The position numbers were made by a program, and so were the translations under genes. This document shows, one piece after another, positions 1 through 8,282 of a stretch of DNA of 41,980 nt; position 1 is the first letter of the stretch; every line of letters starts with the position of its first letter. The notes beneath the pieces were generated by a model. That model was not told the DNA's origin. It saw nothing but the letters and a program-made list of their open reading frames with translations, and made no database searches. The stretch is from Candidatus Acidiferrales bacterium (GTDB taxonomy: Bacteria; Acidobacteriota; Terriglobia; Acidiferrales; UBA7541): the NCBI GenBank assembly GCA_030037225.1, contig JASHRU010000100.1, forward strand, positions 1 through 41,980, in the 5' to 3' direction.

Positions 1-1112
1 CCGTGGCCGTCAACCCCGTCACCAATAAAATCTACGTGGCCAACGCGGGGAGCAACAACGTCACGGTGATCGACGGGTTAACGAACGCGACCACCTCGGT
101 CGGGGCTGGAACCAACCCCAATTCCGTGGCCGTCAACCCGGTGACCAACAAAATCTACGCGGCCAATCTGGGCAGCAACAACGTAACGGTGATTGACGGG
201 GCCACGAACGCGACCGCTACCGTGACCGATCCGAACGCCGCCGAGCCCTTTGCCGTGGCCGTCAATCCGGTGACCAACAAGATTTACGTGACCAACCAGA
301 ACAGCAACAACGTGACCGTAATTGACGGGGCGACGAACTCGACCATCACGGTGACCGATCCGAACGCAGTCTTCCCCGGCGCCGTGGCCGTCAACCCAGT
401 GAGCAACAAAATCTACGTGGCCAACCTCTTCGTGGACTCCAACAATGGCGACGACTTCACAGTGATTGACGGGGCGACGAACCTGACTAGTTCGCTCGCG
501 ATCGGAGTTGGGTGCAGCGCCGTAGCCGTCAACCCGGCCACCAACAAAATCTACGTGGCTAACTGGGACAGCGACAGCTTCACGGTGATTGACGCGGTGA
601 CGAATTCGACCATCACACTGGCCGTCGAAGGCGAGCCCGAGGGCGTGGCCGTCAATCCGGTGACCAACACAATCTACGTGTCCAGTGTTGTTGCGAGCAA
701 CGTCACGGTGATCCAGGAGGCGCAGGCGAATCCCATCCCGCTCCAGGCGGCGATCACGCCGCTGGCGGGCAATCAGACCGCGAGCGCGACGCCCAGCTTC
801 AACTTTACGGCCACGAGCACTTTCAGTCCCAACGCCACGACGCCGGACAACCTCCTCTTCCAGGTGGATACCTGGCAGGGCTCGTGGACAGCCGCGACGG
901 CCGGGGGCGCCGGCGCGTACAGCGGAACGACTGCTGCGATCCAGCCCGGCTTCCACATCCTCTACGCCTACGCGACCGACGGGCAGGAGGCGACTTCGAC
1001 GAATACCGGCACGCAATCGAGCCCGCTCGTGGGCAACATTGCCGCTTACGGCTTCCTGGCCACTACTCCTCCCCCGCCAAATGCGCCCACCTTGCAGGTC
1101 ACGCCGCATTAA
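1..1112 (+). CDS. YVTN beta-propeller repeat protein, 5' end outside window
   Basis: C-terminal part of a secreted or surface repeat protein whose start lies left of the window. Six blades are visible, each opening with a form of VAVNPVTNKIYVAN followed by a VTVIDG strand, with a 41-46 residue period. The frame then runs into about 120 residues rich in Thr, Ala and Ser (from about residue 245) that look like an Ig-like or adhesive module, and ends in a Pro-rich tail (TTPPPPNAP). YVTN/NHL-type repeats fold as a beta-propeller and usually bind other proteins or surface ligands. No catalytic motif is seen. The gene stands alone; the next genes are on the other strand. The GTG at position 3 is only a repeat-internal Val codon, so it is not taken as the start. 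Family assignment is firm; function is unknown. Confidence 0.9.
   Translation, partial: VAVNPVTNKIYVANAGSNNVTVIDGLTNATTSVGAGTNPNSVAVNPVTNKIYAANLGSNNVTVIDGATNATATVTDPNAAEPFAVAVNPVTNKIYVTNQNSNNVTVIDGATNSTITVTDPNAVFPGAVAVNPVSNKIYVANLFVDSNNGDDFTVIDGATNLTSSLAIGVGCSAVAVNPATNKIYVANWDSDSFTVIDAVTNSTITLAVEGEPEGVAVNPVTNTIYVSSVVASNVTVIQEAQANPIPLQAAITPLAGNQTASATPSFNFTATSTFSPNATTPDNLLFQVDTWQGSWTAATAGGAGAYSGTTAAIQPGFHILYAYATDGQEATSTNTGTQSSPLVGNIAAYGFLATTPPPPNAPTLQVTPH
3..716 (+). repeat. Tandem coding repeats, six YVTN blades
   Basis: Direct repeats of about 123-138 bp start at 3, 126, 255, 384, 522 and 645. Each begins with a variant of GTGGCCGTCAACCC. Blades 1-3 are close to identical at the DNA level in the opening strand, while blades 4-6 have diverged and differ in length. 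This suggests recent expansion or gene conversion at the N-terminal side. Confidence 0.9.
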
Positions 1113-1494
1113 GGGAAACAGGTTCTGAGCCAATCCCGCAGTAACGGGCGGCCACCCGCACCGCGTCCGCAGGGCAAGAAGGGCTGAAGGGGACGGGCGC
1201 GGAGGCCCGCGTAGAGTTGCTGTAAATCTGTGCAAAATGGGGGGAGCGAAGCAGAGTGCAGCGAGGCGTTTCGATTGCCCCCGTTTGCAGCAGCGACGCG
1301 CTTAACCTACGCAAACTCACGAAGTTAGGGAAGGGTCAGCGTGGCAGGGGGCGCACCGGGCAATGTTAGGGCGAGGCGTGCAGGGAGAGGAAAAGACCTT
1401 TTCCACACAGTTTTCCACAGCCGAAGGTGGGCCCTTTGAGCTTGGTATCGGCAGGGATGAAGCGCGATTGCGAGCGCCACGGGCCAGGGGTACG
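1113..1494. other. Intergenic gap, 382 bp
   Basis: Sits between the convergent YVTN gene and the small membrane protein gene. I see no convincing gene. Short GC-rich hairpins occur (for example around 1194-1209) but without a T-run, so no intrinsic terminator can be called. The one notable element is the pair of TTTTCCACA 9-mers at 1399-1419, listed separately. Confidence 0.6.
1399..1419. promoter_or_regulatory. Two DnaA-box-like 9-mers
   Basis: TTTTCCACA occurs at 1399-1407 and again at 1411-1419, in the same orientation, three bases apart. Each copy fits the relaxed DnaA-box consensus TTWTNCACA. Such pairs occur at origins and at DnaA-regulated or DnaA-titrating sites. No dnaA, dnaN, gidA or parAB gene is nearby, so an origin here is not supported; chance or a titration site are alternatives. 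Confidence 0.3.
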
Positions 1495-1695
1495 TCAGCG
1501 GGCGTGGCGCACGCCCAGCACGCGCGCGGGAAGATAGATCAAACCCTTGATGAAGGCCAATACGCCACCGACCGCGATTCCCACTATGCGGAACGGCAGA
1601 AGGATGAGCCAAACGAGAGGAAACAATACGAGAGCAAGAATCGCAATGGGCCAGCACAGGACGAACAGAATGCACCAGAGAAAGAATCCGGCCAT
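1495..1695 (-). CDS. Small two-helix membrane protein, unknown function
   Basis: A 66-residue, very hydrophobic protein: MAGFFLWCILFVLCW followed by a second stretch rich in Ile, Val and Leu, with a short basic tail (LPARVLGVRHAR). Two, possibly three, membrane segments are visible with almost no soluble part. The ATG is preceded by GGAGGGGACC, a good ribosome binding site at normal spacing, which supports real translation. It lies 87 bp downstream of hflX on the same strand and could be the last gene of that operon or stand alone. I do not recognise a named family; a membrane-associated role is all that can be said. Confidence 0.6.
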   Translation of the reverse strand: MAGFFLWCILFVLCWPIAILALVLFPLVWLILLPFRIVGIAVGGVLAFIKGLIYLPARVLGVRHAR

Positions 1696-1782
1696 GGTCC
1701 CCTCCGGCCGCGCGGGCAGCCTCGGATTTAGATACGCACGGAATGGCTGAAAGGTTCTGTGCGCGCGCTCACACAGCGGTGG

Positions 1783-3087
1783 TCACGAGTGACCGCGCCC
1801 AGAGGCCAAACTGGAGGGCTTGAGTTCTGCGGCGAGGGATGGCGGAACTTCAGCATCGACCCAGAGGTGCGAATCGCGCACCTCCGAAGCGAAGACGCGA
1901 CCGCGGGAATGAAGACGGGCGAGGGTGCGACCGTCGTCGAGGGCCAATTCGAGCTGCATGCGAACCAGCCCTTCCGAGGGAAGCGCCGCTTCGATGCGAG
2001 CGAGCAGATCACGCAGGCCTTGGCCGTGGAGGGCGGAGACGCACACGCCGTGCGCACCAGCAAGGGCCTGGAGCTGATCGCCGGAGAGGCGGTCGCATTT
2101 GTTGAGGACGTGAATGCAGGGACGGCCGGCGAGGCCGAGGTCGTCGAGGATTTTGACGACCTCGGCGTCCTGCTCGGTGTGATGGGGGCTGGAAATATCG
2201 GTGACGTGAAGGATCAGGGCGGCCTCCTGCGCTTCTTCGAGCGTGGCGCGGAAGGCAGCGATCAAACCGGGGGGAAGATCGCGGATGAATCCCACCGTAT
2301 CGGAAAGGAGCACGCGACGGCCGGAAGGCAGTTCGACGGCGCGCACGGTGGGATCGAGGGTAGCGAACATGCGCGGCGAGGTGACGACGCCGGCGCGAGT
2401 GAGAGCGTTGAAGAGAGTGGATTTGCCGGCGTTCGTATAGCCGACGAGGGCAGCAGAGGGAAGCGGCACATCGCGCCGGGCGCTGCGCTGGATGCGGCGA
2501 CGGCGGCGAACGAGCTCGATTTCGCCGCGGATTTTCGCGATACGACCGCGGATGCGGCGGCGGTCGGTCTCCAATTTCTGCTCGCCAGGGCCGCGCGTGC
2601 CGATGCCGCCGCCGAGCCGGGAGAGTTCGACGCCCCGGCCGGCCAGACGGGGGAGGAGGTAATTGAGCTGAGCCAGCTCGACCTGGAGCATGCCTTCGCG
2701 GGTGCGGGCGTGACGAGCGAAGATATCGAGAATCAGCTGGGTGCGGTCGAGCACGCGGCAGTCGAGCGCTTTTTCGATATTGCGCTGCTGCGCCGGGGTG
2801 AGATTGCGGTCGAAGATGATGACGCCAGCGTGATGGGACAAGGCTTCGGCACGGATTTCGTCCAACTTTCCGCGGCCGACGACGCTGGAGGGATCGAGCT
2901 CGTCGCGCATCTGAACGAGCGTGCCGGCGACCTGGGCGCCGGCGCTGCCCGCGAGTTCGCGGAGTTCCTCGATGCGTTCGCGCTCGTAGTCGGCAGCGGC
3001 AATGCCCGGAAAGCGCACGCCACGCTTGAGTCCGACGCCCACCAGAAGGACGCGCTCTGTGGAAACGACGGGTTGAGACGTCTTCAT
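1783..3087 (-). CDS. hflX: GTPase HflX
   Basis: Ribosome-associated GTPase of the Obg-HflX class; known members split or rescue stalled or heat-damaged 70S ribosomes. The 434 residues show the HflX N-domain (about 10-180, with VGRGKLDEI and the glycine-rich GGGIGTRGPGEQKLE segment), a helical linker rich in Arg (180-205), then the G domain: G1 GYTNAGKS at 216-223, G3 DTVG at 263-266 and G4 NKCD. Length and order are normal for the family. It follows miaA by 128 bp; in many bacteria hfq sits between these two genes, but no Hfq-like frame fits in this gap. No clear ribosome binding site precedes the ATG. Identification is very secure. Confidence 0.97.
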   Translation of the reverse strand: MKTSQPVVSTERVLLVGVGLKRGVRFPGIAAADYERERIEELRELAGSAGAQVAGTLVQMRDELDPSSVVGRGKLDEIRAEALSHHAGVIIFDRNLTPAQQRNIEKALDCRVLDRTQLILDIFARHARTREGMLQVELAQLNYLLPRLAGRGVELSRLGGGIGTRGPGEQKLETDRRRIRGRIAKIRGEIELVRRRRRIQRSARRDVPLPSAALVGYTNAGKSTLFNALTRAGVVTSPRMFATLDPTVRAVELPSGRRVLLSDTVGFIRDLPPGLIAAFRATLEEAQEAALILHVTDISSPHHTEQDAEVVKILDDLGLAGRPCIHVLNKCDRLSGDQLQALAGAHGVCVSALHGQGLRDLLARIEAALPSEGLVRMQLELALDDGRTLARLHSRGRVFASEVRDSHLWVDAEVPPSLAAELKPSSLASGRGHS

Positions 3088-3215
3088 TTAGATTTCGGGA
3101 GCAGCGAGAAGCGCGAAAGGACCGCGAGGGCCGTAGCGGAAAGCGCGGTGCGCACCGTGGGTGGGAACAGCCATTGCGAGCTGCAAAGAAAGAATCTCCG
3201 GATGCCTCAAGAGCA

Positions 3216-4190
3216 TTATACCGCGCCCCCCGCTACGGCGCTTCCGACGGCAGGAGGGCCGATGCGAACCACGAGCAGTGCGAAGACGCGCGCGGTGATG
3301 GCCGGATCGTCGCCGAACCCTTCGAACCAGTCCACGCCGGCCTCGCGCCGAAACCAGGTGATCTGGCGCTTGGCGTAGCGGCGCGTGGCCTGCTGGATGG
3401 CGCGAACGGCGGTCTCGAGATCGACGACGCCGGTCAAATGGGCGCGCAGCTCACCGTAGCCGATGAACTGGAAGGGCTTGGTGCCGGGGTCGATGCCGCG
3501 GGCGAAGAGCGAGCGCACTTCGTCGAGCCAGCCGGCGGCGAGCATGGCGCGGGTGCGGCGCTCGATGCGTTCGTAGAGCGCGGGGCGCGGCGGGAGGAGG
3601 CCGATCTTGACAACCTGGAAGCCCTCGAGACGCGGGCGCGGTTGACGCAAGAGGTCGCTCATGGGCCGGCCAGAGGAGAGGCAGACTTCGATTGCGCGAA
3701 TGAGCTTGACCGCGTCCTGGGGCGCGATACGAGCCGCAGTGGCCGGGTCGAGGCGGCGGAGAATGCGATGGAGATACGCGGCGCCGCGCTGCTTTGCGCG
3801 CTGGCGGAGGCGGTCGCGCAGCTCTTCAGAGCGGGCGGGAGCGTCGGCCAGGCCTTCAAGCAGGGCGCGCAGGTAGAGCCCCGTGCCCGCGGTGAGGACG
3901 GGAAGTCGCCCGCGGCGGCGCAAGCCGGCAAGCGCCTCGCGGGCGCGGCGACGATAGTCTCCGGCGGTGAAAATTTCGTGAGGTTCGAGCAGATCCATCA
4001 GGCGGTGCGGGACGCCGCGCTGTGCAGGGCCGAGCACTTTGGAGGTGCCGATATCGAAGTAGCGGTAGAGCTGTGTGGAGTCGCAGCAGACCACCTCGCC
4101 CTGCCAGCGCCGCGCGACTTCGATGGCCAGCGCGGACTTTCCGGAAGCGGTGGGACCGAGGATGACGACGAGGGGAGCGGGCTGACTCAT
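3216..4190 (-). CDS. miaA: tRNA dimethylallyltransferase MiaA
   Basis: Transfers a dimethylallyl group from dimethylallyl diphosphate to N6 of A37 in tRNAs that read codons starting with U. The 324 residues carry the P-loop GPTASGKSA (12-20), the DSTQLYRYFDIGTSK substrate segment (about 38-52), the GTGLYLRAL motif, and the C-terminal QFIGYGEL and TRRYAKRQITWFR motifs of the prenyltransferase. Length is normal. The ATG overlaps the stop of the upstream 31-residue frame as ATGA, so translation is probably coupled. Identification is secure. Confidence 0.97.
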   Translation of the reverse strand: MSQPAPLVVILGPTASGKSALAIEVARRWQGEVVCCDSTQLYRYFDIGTSKVLGPAQRGVPHRLMDLLEPHEIFTAGDYRRRAREALAGLRRRGRLPVLTAGTGLYLRALLEGLADAPARSEELRDRLRQRAKQRGAAYLHRILRRLDPATAARIAPQDAVKLIRAIEVCLSSGRPMSDLLRQPRPRLEGFQVVKIGLLPPRPALYERIERRTRAMLAAGWLDEVRSLFARGIDPGTKPFQFIGYGELRAHLTGVVDLETAVRAIQQATRRYAKRQITWFRREAGVDWFEGFGDDPAITARVFALLVVRIGPPAVGSAVAGGAV

Positions 4191-4282
4191 TCGAACAGAC
4201 GCGCGTAGCGGACCAGCAAATACGCGAAGACGAGGAGCGCGGCGAGCAACGAGCCGAGCACCTGTGGGCGCGTAGGCTTCAC
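4187..4282 (-). CDS. 31-residue single-helix membrane peptide, coupled on both sides
   Basis: A short frame filling the gap between the TonB-domain gene and miaA. It begins with GTG at 4282, overlapping the upstream stop as GTGA, and ends with TGA overlapping the miaA start as ATGA. The product is VKPTRPQVLGSLLAALLV followed by FAYLLVRYARLFE. It has a basic N-terminus, one hydrophobic helix of about 17 residues and a basic C-terminus. The 4-bp overlap at both ends is what genuine operon genes in this run show, and it is the main support. No Shine-Dalgarno search is possible because the site lies inside the preceding gene. It could be a real microprotein, or only a coupling leader that carries ribosomes from the TonB-domain gene to miaA. 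No family recognised. Confidence 0.55.
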   Translation of the reverse strand: MKPTRPQVLGSLLAALLVFAYLLVRYARLFE

Positions 4283-5646
4283 TGAATTTCTTCCGGCCGG
4301 TAGTTGTAGAAAAAGATGAAACGGAGCTCGATAAAGGGCCCGGGAAATGCGGGGGGCAGTTGCTCGAAGGGACTGGAGCCGCGAATGGCGGAGAGTGCGG
4401 CGCGATCCAATGGTTCCTTACCCGAAGTGGCGCGAAGATTGGGGTCGGTGAGGGGAACGGAACCGTCGCGCATGATCTTGAAGTCGATGACCACGCGGCC
4501 GCGATCGCCCATGCGGGCGGATTCGGGCATCACGGAATACCACTCGCGCCTCACCCGGTCCACGACGCGATTGAGGTAGCTGCTGAAGTCAACGCCCTGG
4601 TCGGGAGTGAGCATTTGCAGCCCGCCACCCAAATAGCCGTTGCCCCCACCGCCGCCCATGCCACCCATTCCACCGCCGCCGCCACGGGGCATCGCACCAC
4701 CGAAGGCGACCGGGGGCGTCTGGCCCTTGTTCGCCGCGCCGTTCATAGCATCCTCGATAGCACGGCCTGGAGAGACGGAAGGCAGCCTGAAAGCTGGCGT
4801 AGGAGAGTCGGGGACAGGCTTTGGGGCCTCAATACGCGGAGCAGCTTGGGGCCGTTCGATCGGGGCGGCCGGAATTTGCTGGGGGATCTGGGGAACGGGC
4901 GCACTGGGCAATTCCTGAGTGGGACGCGGAGCGGGAGTGGGCGGAGCGGGCGCCGGCGTAGGAATAACGTCGGGCACAAGCTTTTTGAGCAGGCCGGGAT
5001 CGACGCTCAGTTTCTCGCCGGGACCAGGAGGCTTGGGCGCGGACTTCGGCTGGCTGAACATGGAATTAGAAGGGAGATACAGCGAGAGTGCGCGCGAGGT
5101 GGCGTCGATCTCCGCCTCGGTGGGCTCGTGATGGGGAATCGCGACAGCGAGAATGAAGATCGCGAGCGCCAGAACCAGGTGGAGGACCAAGGAGCCCGCG
5201 GGAATGAGCCAACTGCGGTCGCTGGGCAGTTCGCTCACCTGCTTGGGCATGAGCTTGACCTGCCCGGTGGTGAAGACGTCGGCGGTGACTAGGTCTTCCT
5301 GTTCGAGCACCTCGATGGGAAGGAAGGTCTCGGCGACAAGTTCCTTGGGGCGGGCATCCACGGGCACGGCCATGCGCTCGTCCGCATCGGTGGGGGGGAT
5401 GTGGTCGCCGGGAGAAGGAAGTTCGAGGGTGCCGGGCTCGGCTTCGCGCGGAATCAGGATGCGCCCGCCGAGCACTTCCAGTGGCATGTGCAGGGGGATC
5501 TTGGATTCTGTTTCAAGGGGTTTCAGAGGGATGTCGGCCTGGAGGAGCTGACGTTCGTCGAGAATGGTCCAGGCGCGCTTGCGCCCATCCGTCTGCGCCG
5601 GGGAGACGGGCGACAACTTTTCCGGGACTAGCAATCGCGGAATCAT
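4279..5646 (-). CDS. TonB C-terminal domain protein with long cytoplasmic N-region
   Basis: A 455-residue envelope protein. Residues 1-145 are hydrophilic, with no signal peptide. A single membrane helix follows at about 146-170, then a Pro/Ala-rich spacer (about 200-290), a Gly/Met-rich stretch (GGGGGMGGMGGGGG), and a TonB-like C-terminal domain (about 350-455) with YLNRVVDRVRREWY and VVIDFKIMRDGSV. Ordinary TonB has only a short cytoplasmic tail, so the N-region is unusual. TonB domains contact outer-membrane transporters and transmit the energy of ExbB/ExbD; no exbBD genes are in the window. The start overlaps the upstream oxidoreductase stop by 4 bp. The domain call is good. Whether it energises transport or serves another envelope role is open. 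Confidence 0.85.
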   Translation of the reverse strand: MIPRLLVPEKLSPVSPAQTDGRKRAWTILDERQLLQADIPLKPLETESKIPLHMPLEVLGGRILIPREAEPGTLELPSPGDHIPPTDADERMAVPVDARPKELVAETFLPIEVLEQEDLVTADVFTTGQVKLMPKQVSELPSDRSWLIPAGSLVLHLVLALAIFILAVAIPHHEPTEAEIDATSRALSLYLPSNSMFSQPKSAPKPPGPGEKLSVDPGLLKKLVPDVIPTPAPAPPTPAPRPTQELPSAPVPQIPQQIPAAPIERPQAAPRIEAPKPVPDSPTPAFRLPSVSPGRAIEDAMNGAANKGQTPPVAFGGAMPRGGGGGMGGMGGGGGNGYLGGGLQMLTPDQGVDFSSYLNRVVDRVRREWYSVMPESARMGDRGRVVIDFKIMRDGSVPLTDPNLRATSGKEPLDRAALSAIRGSSPFEQLPPAFPGPFIELRFIFFYNYRPEEIQ

Positions 5647-6626
5647 GCGGGATGTTGGGGAACGAATTCGTCGATTTGGACGCGGCCGCGGTGCGCGAGG
5701 ATGCCCGCCATGACGCGGCCGGCGAGCTCGAGAGCGCGGCGGCCAGCGGCGCCGTCGACGAGCGGAGACTTGCGCGACTGGACGGCTTCGAGAAAGGAGG
5801 CGAGCTCCATGCGAAGAGGCTCGACAGGCTCGGCCGGCAATTTTTCGAAATTGAACTGGGGAGGGCCAGGAGCCGCGGAATCGGCGACGCGGATGCGGAC
5901 GGCATCGCGCCGGGCAAAATCAACGGAAAGATACTCGTGCGTCTGGAAGAAACGCAATTTGCGGACGCGCTCGGTGGAAACGCGGCTGGCGGTGACGTTG
6001 GCGACAGCGCCTCCGGCAAATTCGAGGCGGGCGTGGGCGATGTCCACGCGCTGAGTGACCACGGGAATGCCGACGGCCCGCAGATCGGAGACGGGCTCGG
6101 CGACGAGCGAGAGCAGAATGTCCAGATCGTGGATCATCACATCATAAATTACGTCCACATCGAGACTGCGCGGCGAGAAAATTCCGAGGCGATGTACTTC
6201 AAAGAACAGAGGCCTGGCCAGGTGGGGCAGAACGGCGGCGAAGCCGGGATTGAAGCGCTCCACGTGGCCGACCTGCAGAATCCGGTCGTGGCGGCGCGCG
6301 GCGTCAATCAGATCGTCGGCTTCCGCAAGAGACGCGGCCATGGGCTTTTCGACGAGCACGTCAATTCCCTGCGCGAGCAGGCCGCAGCCGACAAGTGCAT
6401 GACTGACGGTGGGCACGGCCACGGAAGCAGCATCCACGCGCCCTGCCAGATCGCCGATGCCATCCAGGGCGGGCACTCCAAATTCCGCGGAGAGACGATC
6501 GCGGCGGGACGGATCGATGTCGTAGACACCCGCGATGTGGGCGCCGAGTTCACGATAGACACGCACGTGATTGCGGCCAAAGTCGCCGCAGCCAATCACA
6601 GCCACGCGAGGCGGGCGCGCACTCAT
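5643..6626 (-). CDS. Gfo/Idh/MocA family oxidoreductase in the lpx cluster
   Basis: NAD(P)-dependent sugar oxidoreductase fold, 327 residues. The Rossmann motif VIGCGDFGRNH is near residues 10-20, followed by the family's VEKPMA motif (catalytic-region Lys) and the HVERFNPGF segment. It lies directly between lpxI and the TonB-domain gene, with 4-bp overlaps at both ends, so it is part of the lipid A transcription unit. A member of this family, GnnA, oxidises the 3-hydroxyl of UDP-GlcNAc so that GnnB can aminate it, giving N-linked acyl chains on lipid A. Its position makes a UDP-GlcNAc-type substrate plausible, but no GnnB aminotransferase gene is present here. The family is certain; the substrate is inference. 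Confidence 0.9.
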   Translation of the reverse strand: MSARPPRVAVIGCGDFGRNHVRVYRELGAHIAGVYDIDPSRRDRLSAEFGVPALDGIGDLAGRVDAASVAVPTVSHALVGCGLLAQGIDVLVEKPMAASLAEADDLIDAARRHDRILQVGHVERFNPGFAAVLPHLARPLFFEVHRLGIFSPRSLDVDVIYDVMIHDLDILLSLVAEPVSDLRAVGIPVVTQRVDIAHARLEFAGGAVANVTASRVSTERVRKLRFFQTHEYLSVDFARRDAVRIRVADSAAPGPPQFNFEKLPAEPVEPLRMELASFLEAVQSRKSPLVDGAAGRRALELAGRVMAGILAHRGRVQIDEFVPQHPA

Positions 6627-7486
6627 GCCGCGGCTCCGGAGGAAATAGGAGGCTGCGCGGCATCGATCGCGATTCCGGCGCGATCGGCGGCAGCGAGGAG
6701 CTCGGCGCGGTCGAAGAGCAAAGTGCGGCCGGCGTCGATGCCCAGCGCAGTCGCGCCGGAGCGCTGCATCACCTCGATGGTGGGAAGACCGACGACGGGA
6801 ACATCGAAGCGCATGTCCTGGGCGGGCTTGCTCACCTTGACGACGGTGAGGGACCGTCCCGCGGCGAGACGAGCGGCTCGTTCCACGGTGGCATCGGTGC
6901 CTTCCATGGCTTCGATGGCCACACAGGCGCAGGCGGAAATCACGACGGTCTGACCGAGATCGAGCGCAGCGATGTGGCGCGCAACGCGGCGGCCGTATTC
7001 GAGATCGGCGCGCTCGTCCGCCGTGGGGCTACGGCGGGTGAGGACTCCGGGACGAGCCACGAGCGGATCGAGGAAGGCGGTGGAATCGACCAAATGGATG
7101 CCCTCTTCTTCCAGAACGCGAGCGACGGCACCGATGAGGGAATCCGTGTTCTTGACCGCGAGCGACATGAGCAGACGGGCCATTCTCCAATCGGGGCGAA
7201 TCGAGCTGAAAATCTTGGCGTGCTTCACCTGACCTGCCATCACGGCGCGGGTGACGCGCTCGGAATGGAGCAGCTCGATCGCTTTGCCCAGCTCTCCAAG
7301 GCTCACCCAATGGAGCCGCTTGGCGGCGCTCTCCAGTTCCGGCGAGGCCTCCTCGCGGATGGCGACAACAGCCATATCAATTCCCTGGCTGCGCGCGCCT
7401 TCGAGCACGAGAAAGGGAAAGCGGCCGTTGCCTGCGATCAGGCCCCACTGGCCTGCGGACCCGGAACTCGAGGGCTCGTTCGCCAA
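6623..7486 (-). CDS. lpxI: UDP-2,3-diacylglucosamine pyrophosphatase LpxI
   Basis: Hydrolyses UDP-2,3-diacylglucosamine to lipid X and UMP, the fourth step of lipid A synthesis; it replaces LpxH in many phyla. The 287 residues show the LpxI (DUF1009) features: N-terminal GLIAGNGRFPFLV, the VMAGQVKHAKIF segment, and the C-terminal PTIEVMQRSGATALGIDAG block. The reading frame begins with TTG at 7486, behind GGAG at about 11 bp; no ATG or GTG start fits the conserved N-terminus better. It sits 16 bp after lpxA and overlaps the oxidoreductase start by 4 bp. Identification is secure; the start is less so. Confidence 0.94.
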   Translation of the reverse strand: MANEPSSSGSAGQWGLIAGNGRFPFLVLEGARSQGIDMAVVAIREEASPELESAAKRLHWVSLGELGKAIELLHSERVTRAVMAGQVKHAKIFSSIRPDWRMARLLMSLAVKNTDSLIGAVARVLEEEGIHLVDSTAFLDPLVARPGVLTRRSPTADERADLEYGRRVARHIAALDLGQTVVISACACVAIEAMEGTDATVERAARLAAGRSLTVVKVSKPAQDMRFDVPVVGLPTIEVMQRSGATALGIDAGRTLLFDRAELLAAADRAGIAIDAAQPPISSGAAA

Positions 7487-7502
7487 ATGGATAGTACTCC
7501 GC

Positions 7503-8282
7503 TTACTTCACGATTCCGCGCTCTGCCGATTCGATGAAGCGCAGCAGGACGTCCACATCCTCAGAGGCGCCCAGTTCGGCGCGCACGCGTTCGACCGCCT
7601 GGGTGGTGTTGAGGCGCGACTTGAGGAGCAGGCGGAAGGCCCGCTCAATAGCCTGAATGCGCTCCCTGGAAAATCCCTCGCGCTCAAGGCCGATCGAGTT
7701 AACGCCGTAGCAGCGGGTTTCGCGAGGCGCCACGGTCTTCGAGTAGGGCAGAACATCCTGCGTGATTACCGTGCTCGCGGCGACATAGGCATAGCGGCCG
7801 ATGCGACAGAACTGGTGGACGGGGCAGAAGGCGCCGACGGTGGCGTAGTCTTCCACGGTGACGTGTCCGGCGAGAGTGGCGCCATTGACAAAGAGAGTGT
7901 GTGAGCCGATGAGGCAATCATGCGCGATGTGCGCATAGGCCAGGATGAGGTTATCGCTGCCGATGCGCGTGACGCCTCCGCCCCCGGCAGTACCGCGATT
8001 GACGGAGACGTATTCGCGGAACACGTTGCGGTCGCCCACTTCGAGCCAGGTCGGCTCGCCATGATACTTGCGGTCCTGTGGGGCGGAGCCGACGGTAGAA
8101 AACGGAAAGAAGTGATTCTCGCGGCCGAAGCGAGAGGGCCCATCCACCGTGGCGTGAGAATGGACCACGCAGCCGTCGCCCAGTTCGACGCCGTCGCCGA
8201 CACAGGCAAACGGGCCGATGCAAACACCCTGGCCGAGCCTGGCCCGGGGCGATACGGCGGCCCGCGGATCCACTCCGCTCAT
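7503..8282 (-). CDS. lpxA: UDP-N-acetylglucosamine O-acyltransferase LpxA
   Basis: First step of lipid A synthesis: transfers a hydroxyacyl chain from ACP to UDP-GlcNAc. The 259 residues match the family's usual length of about 260. The hexapeptide left-handed beta-helix repeats fill the N-terminal two thirds, the active-site region AHIAHDC carries the catalytic His, and the C-terminal helical part ends in RFIESAERGIVK. The ATG at 8282 overlaps the fabZ stop as ATGA; the frame remains open upstream inside fabZ, but that extension has no LpxA similarity. The product passes to LpxC, then LpxD (neither in the window), then LpxI next door. Whether the acceptor is UDP-GlcNAc or a 3-amino analogue cannot be read from the sequence. 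Confidence 0.96.
   Translation of the reverse strand: MSGVDPRAAVSPRARLGQGVCIGPFACVGDGVELGDGCVVHSHATVDGPSRFGRENHFFPFSTVGSAPQDRKYHGEPTWLEVGDRNVFREYVSVNRGTAGGGGVTRIGSDNLILAYAHIAHDCLIGSHTLFVNGATLAGHVTVEDYATVGAFCPVHQFCRIGRYAYVAASTVITQDVLPYSKTVAPRETRCYGVNSIGLEREGFSRERIQAIERAFRLLLKSRLNTTQAVERVRAELGASEDVDVLLRFIESAERGIVK

Noticed and set aside
3-716. Repeat array as CRISPR
   Set aside because: The repeats are in frame, about 123-138 bp, and encode propeller blades; there are no short direct repeats with unique spacers.
3088-3215. Possible hfq gene between miaA and hflX
   Set aside because: The gap is 128 bp, too short for Hfq, and no Hfq Sm motif is present in any frame.
1759-3378. Plus-strand open frame of 539 codons opposite hflX
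   Set aside because: hflX on the minus strand has every GTPase motif; the antisense frame has no recognisable domain.
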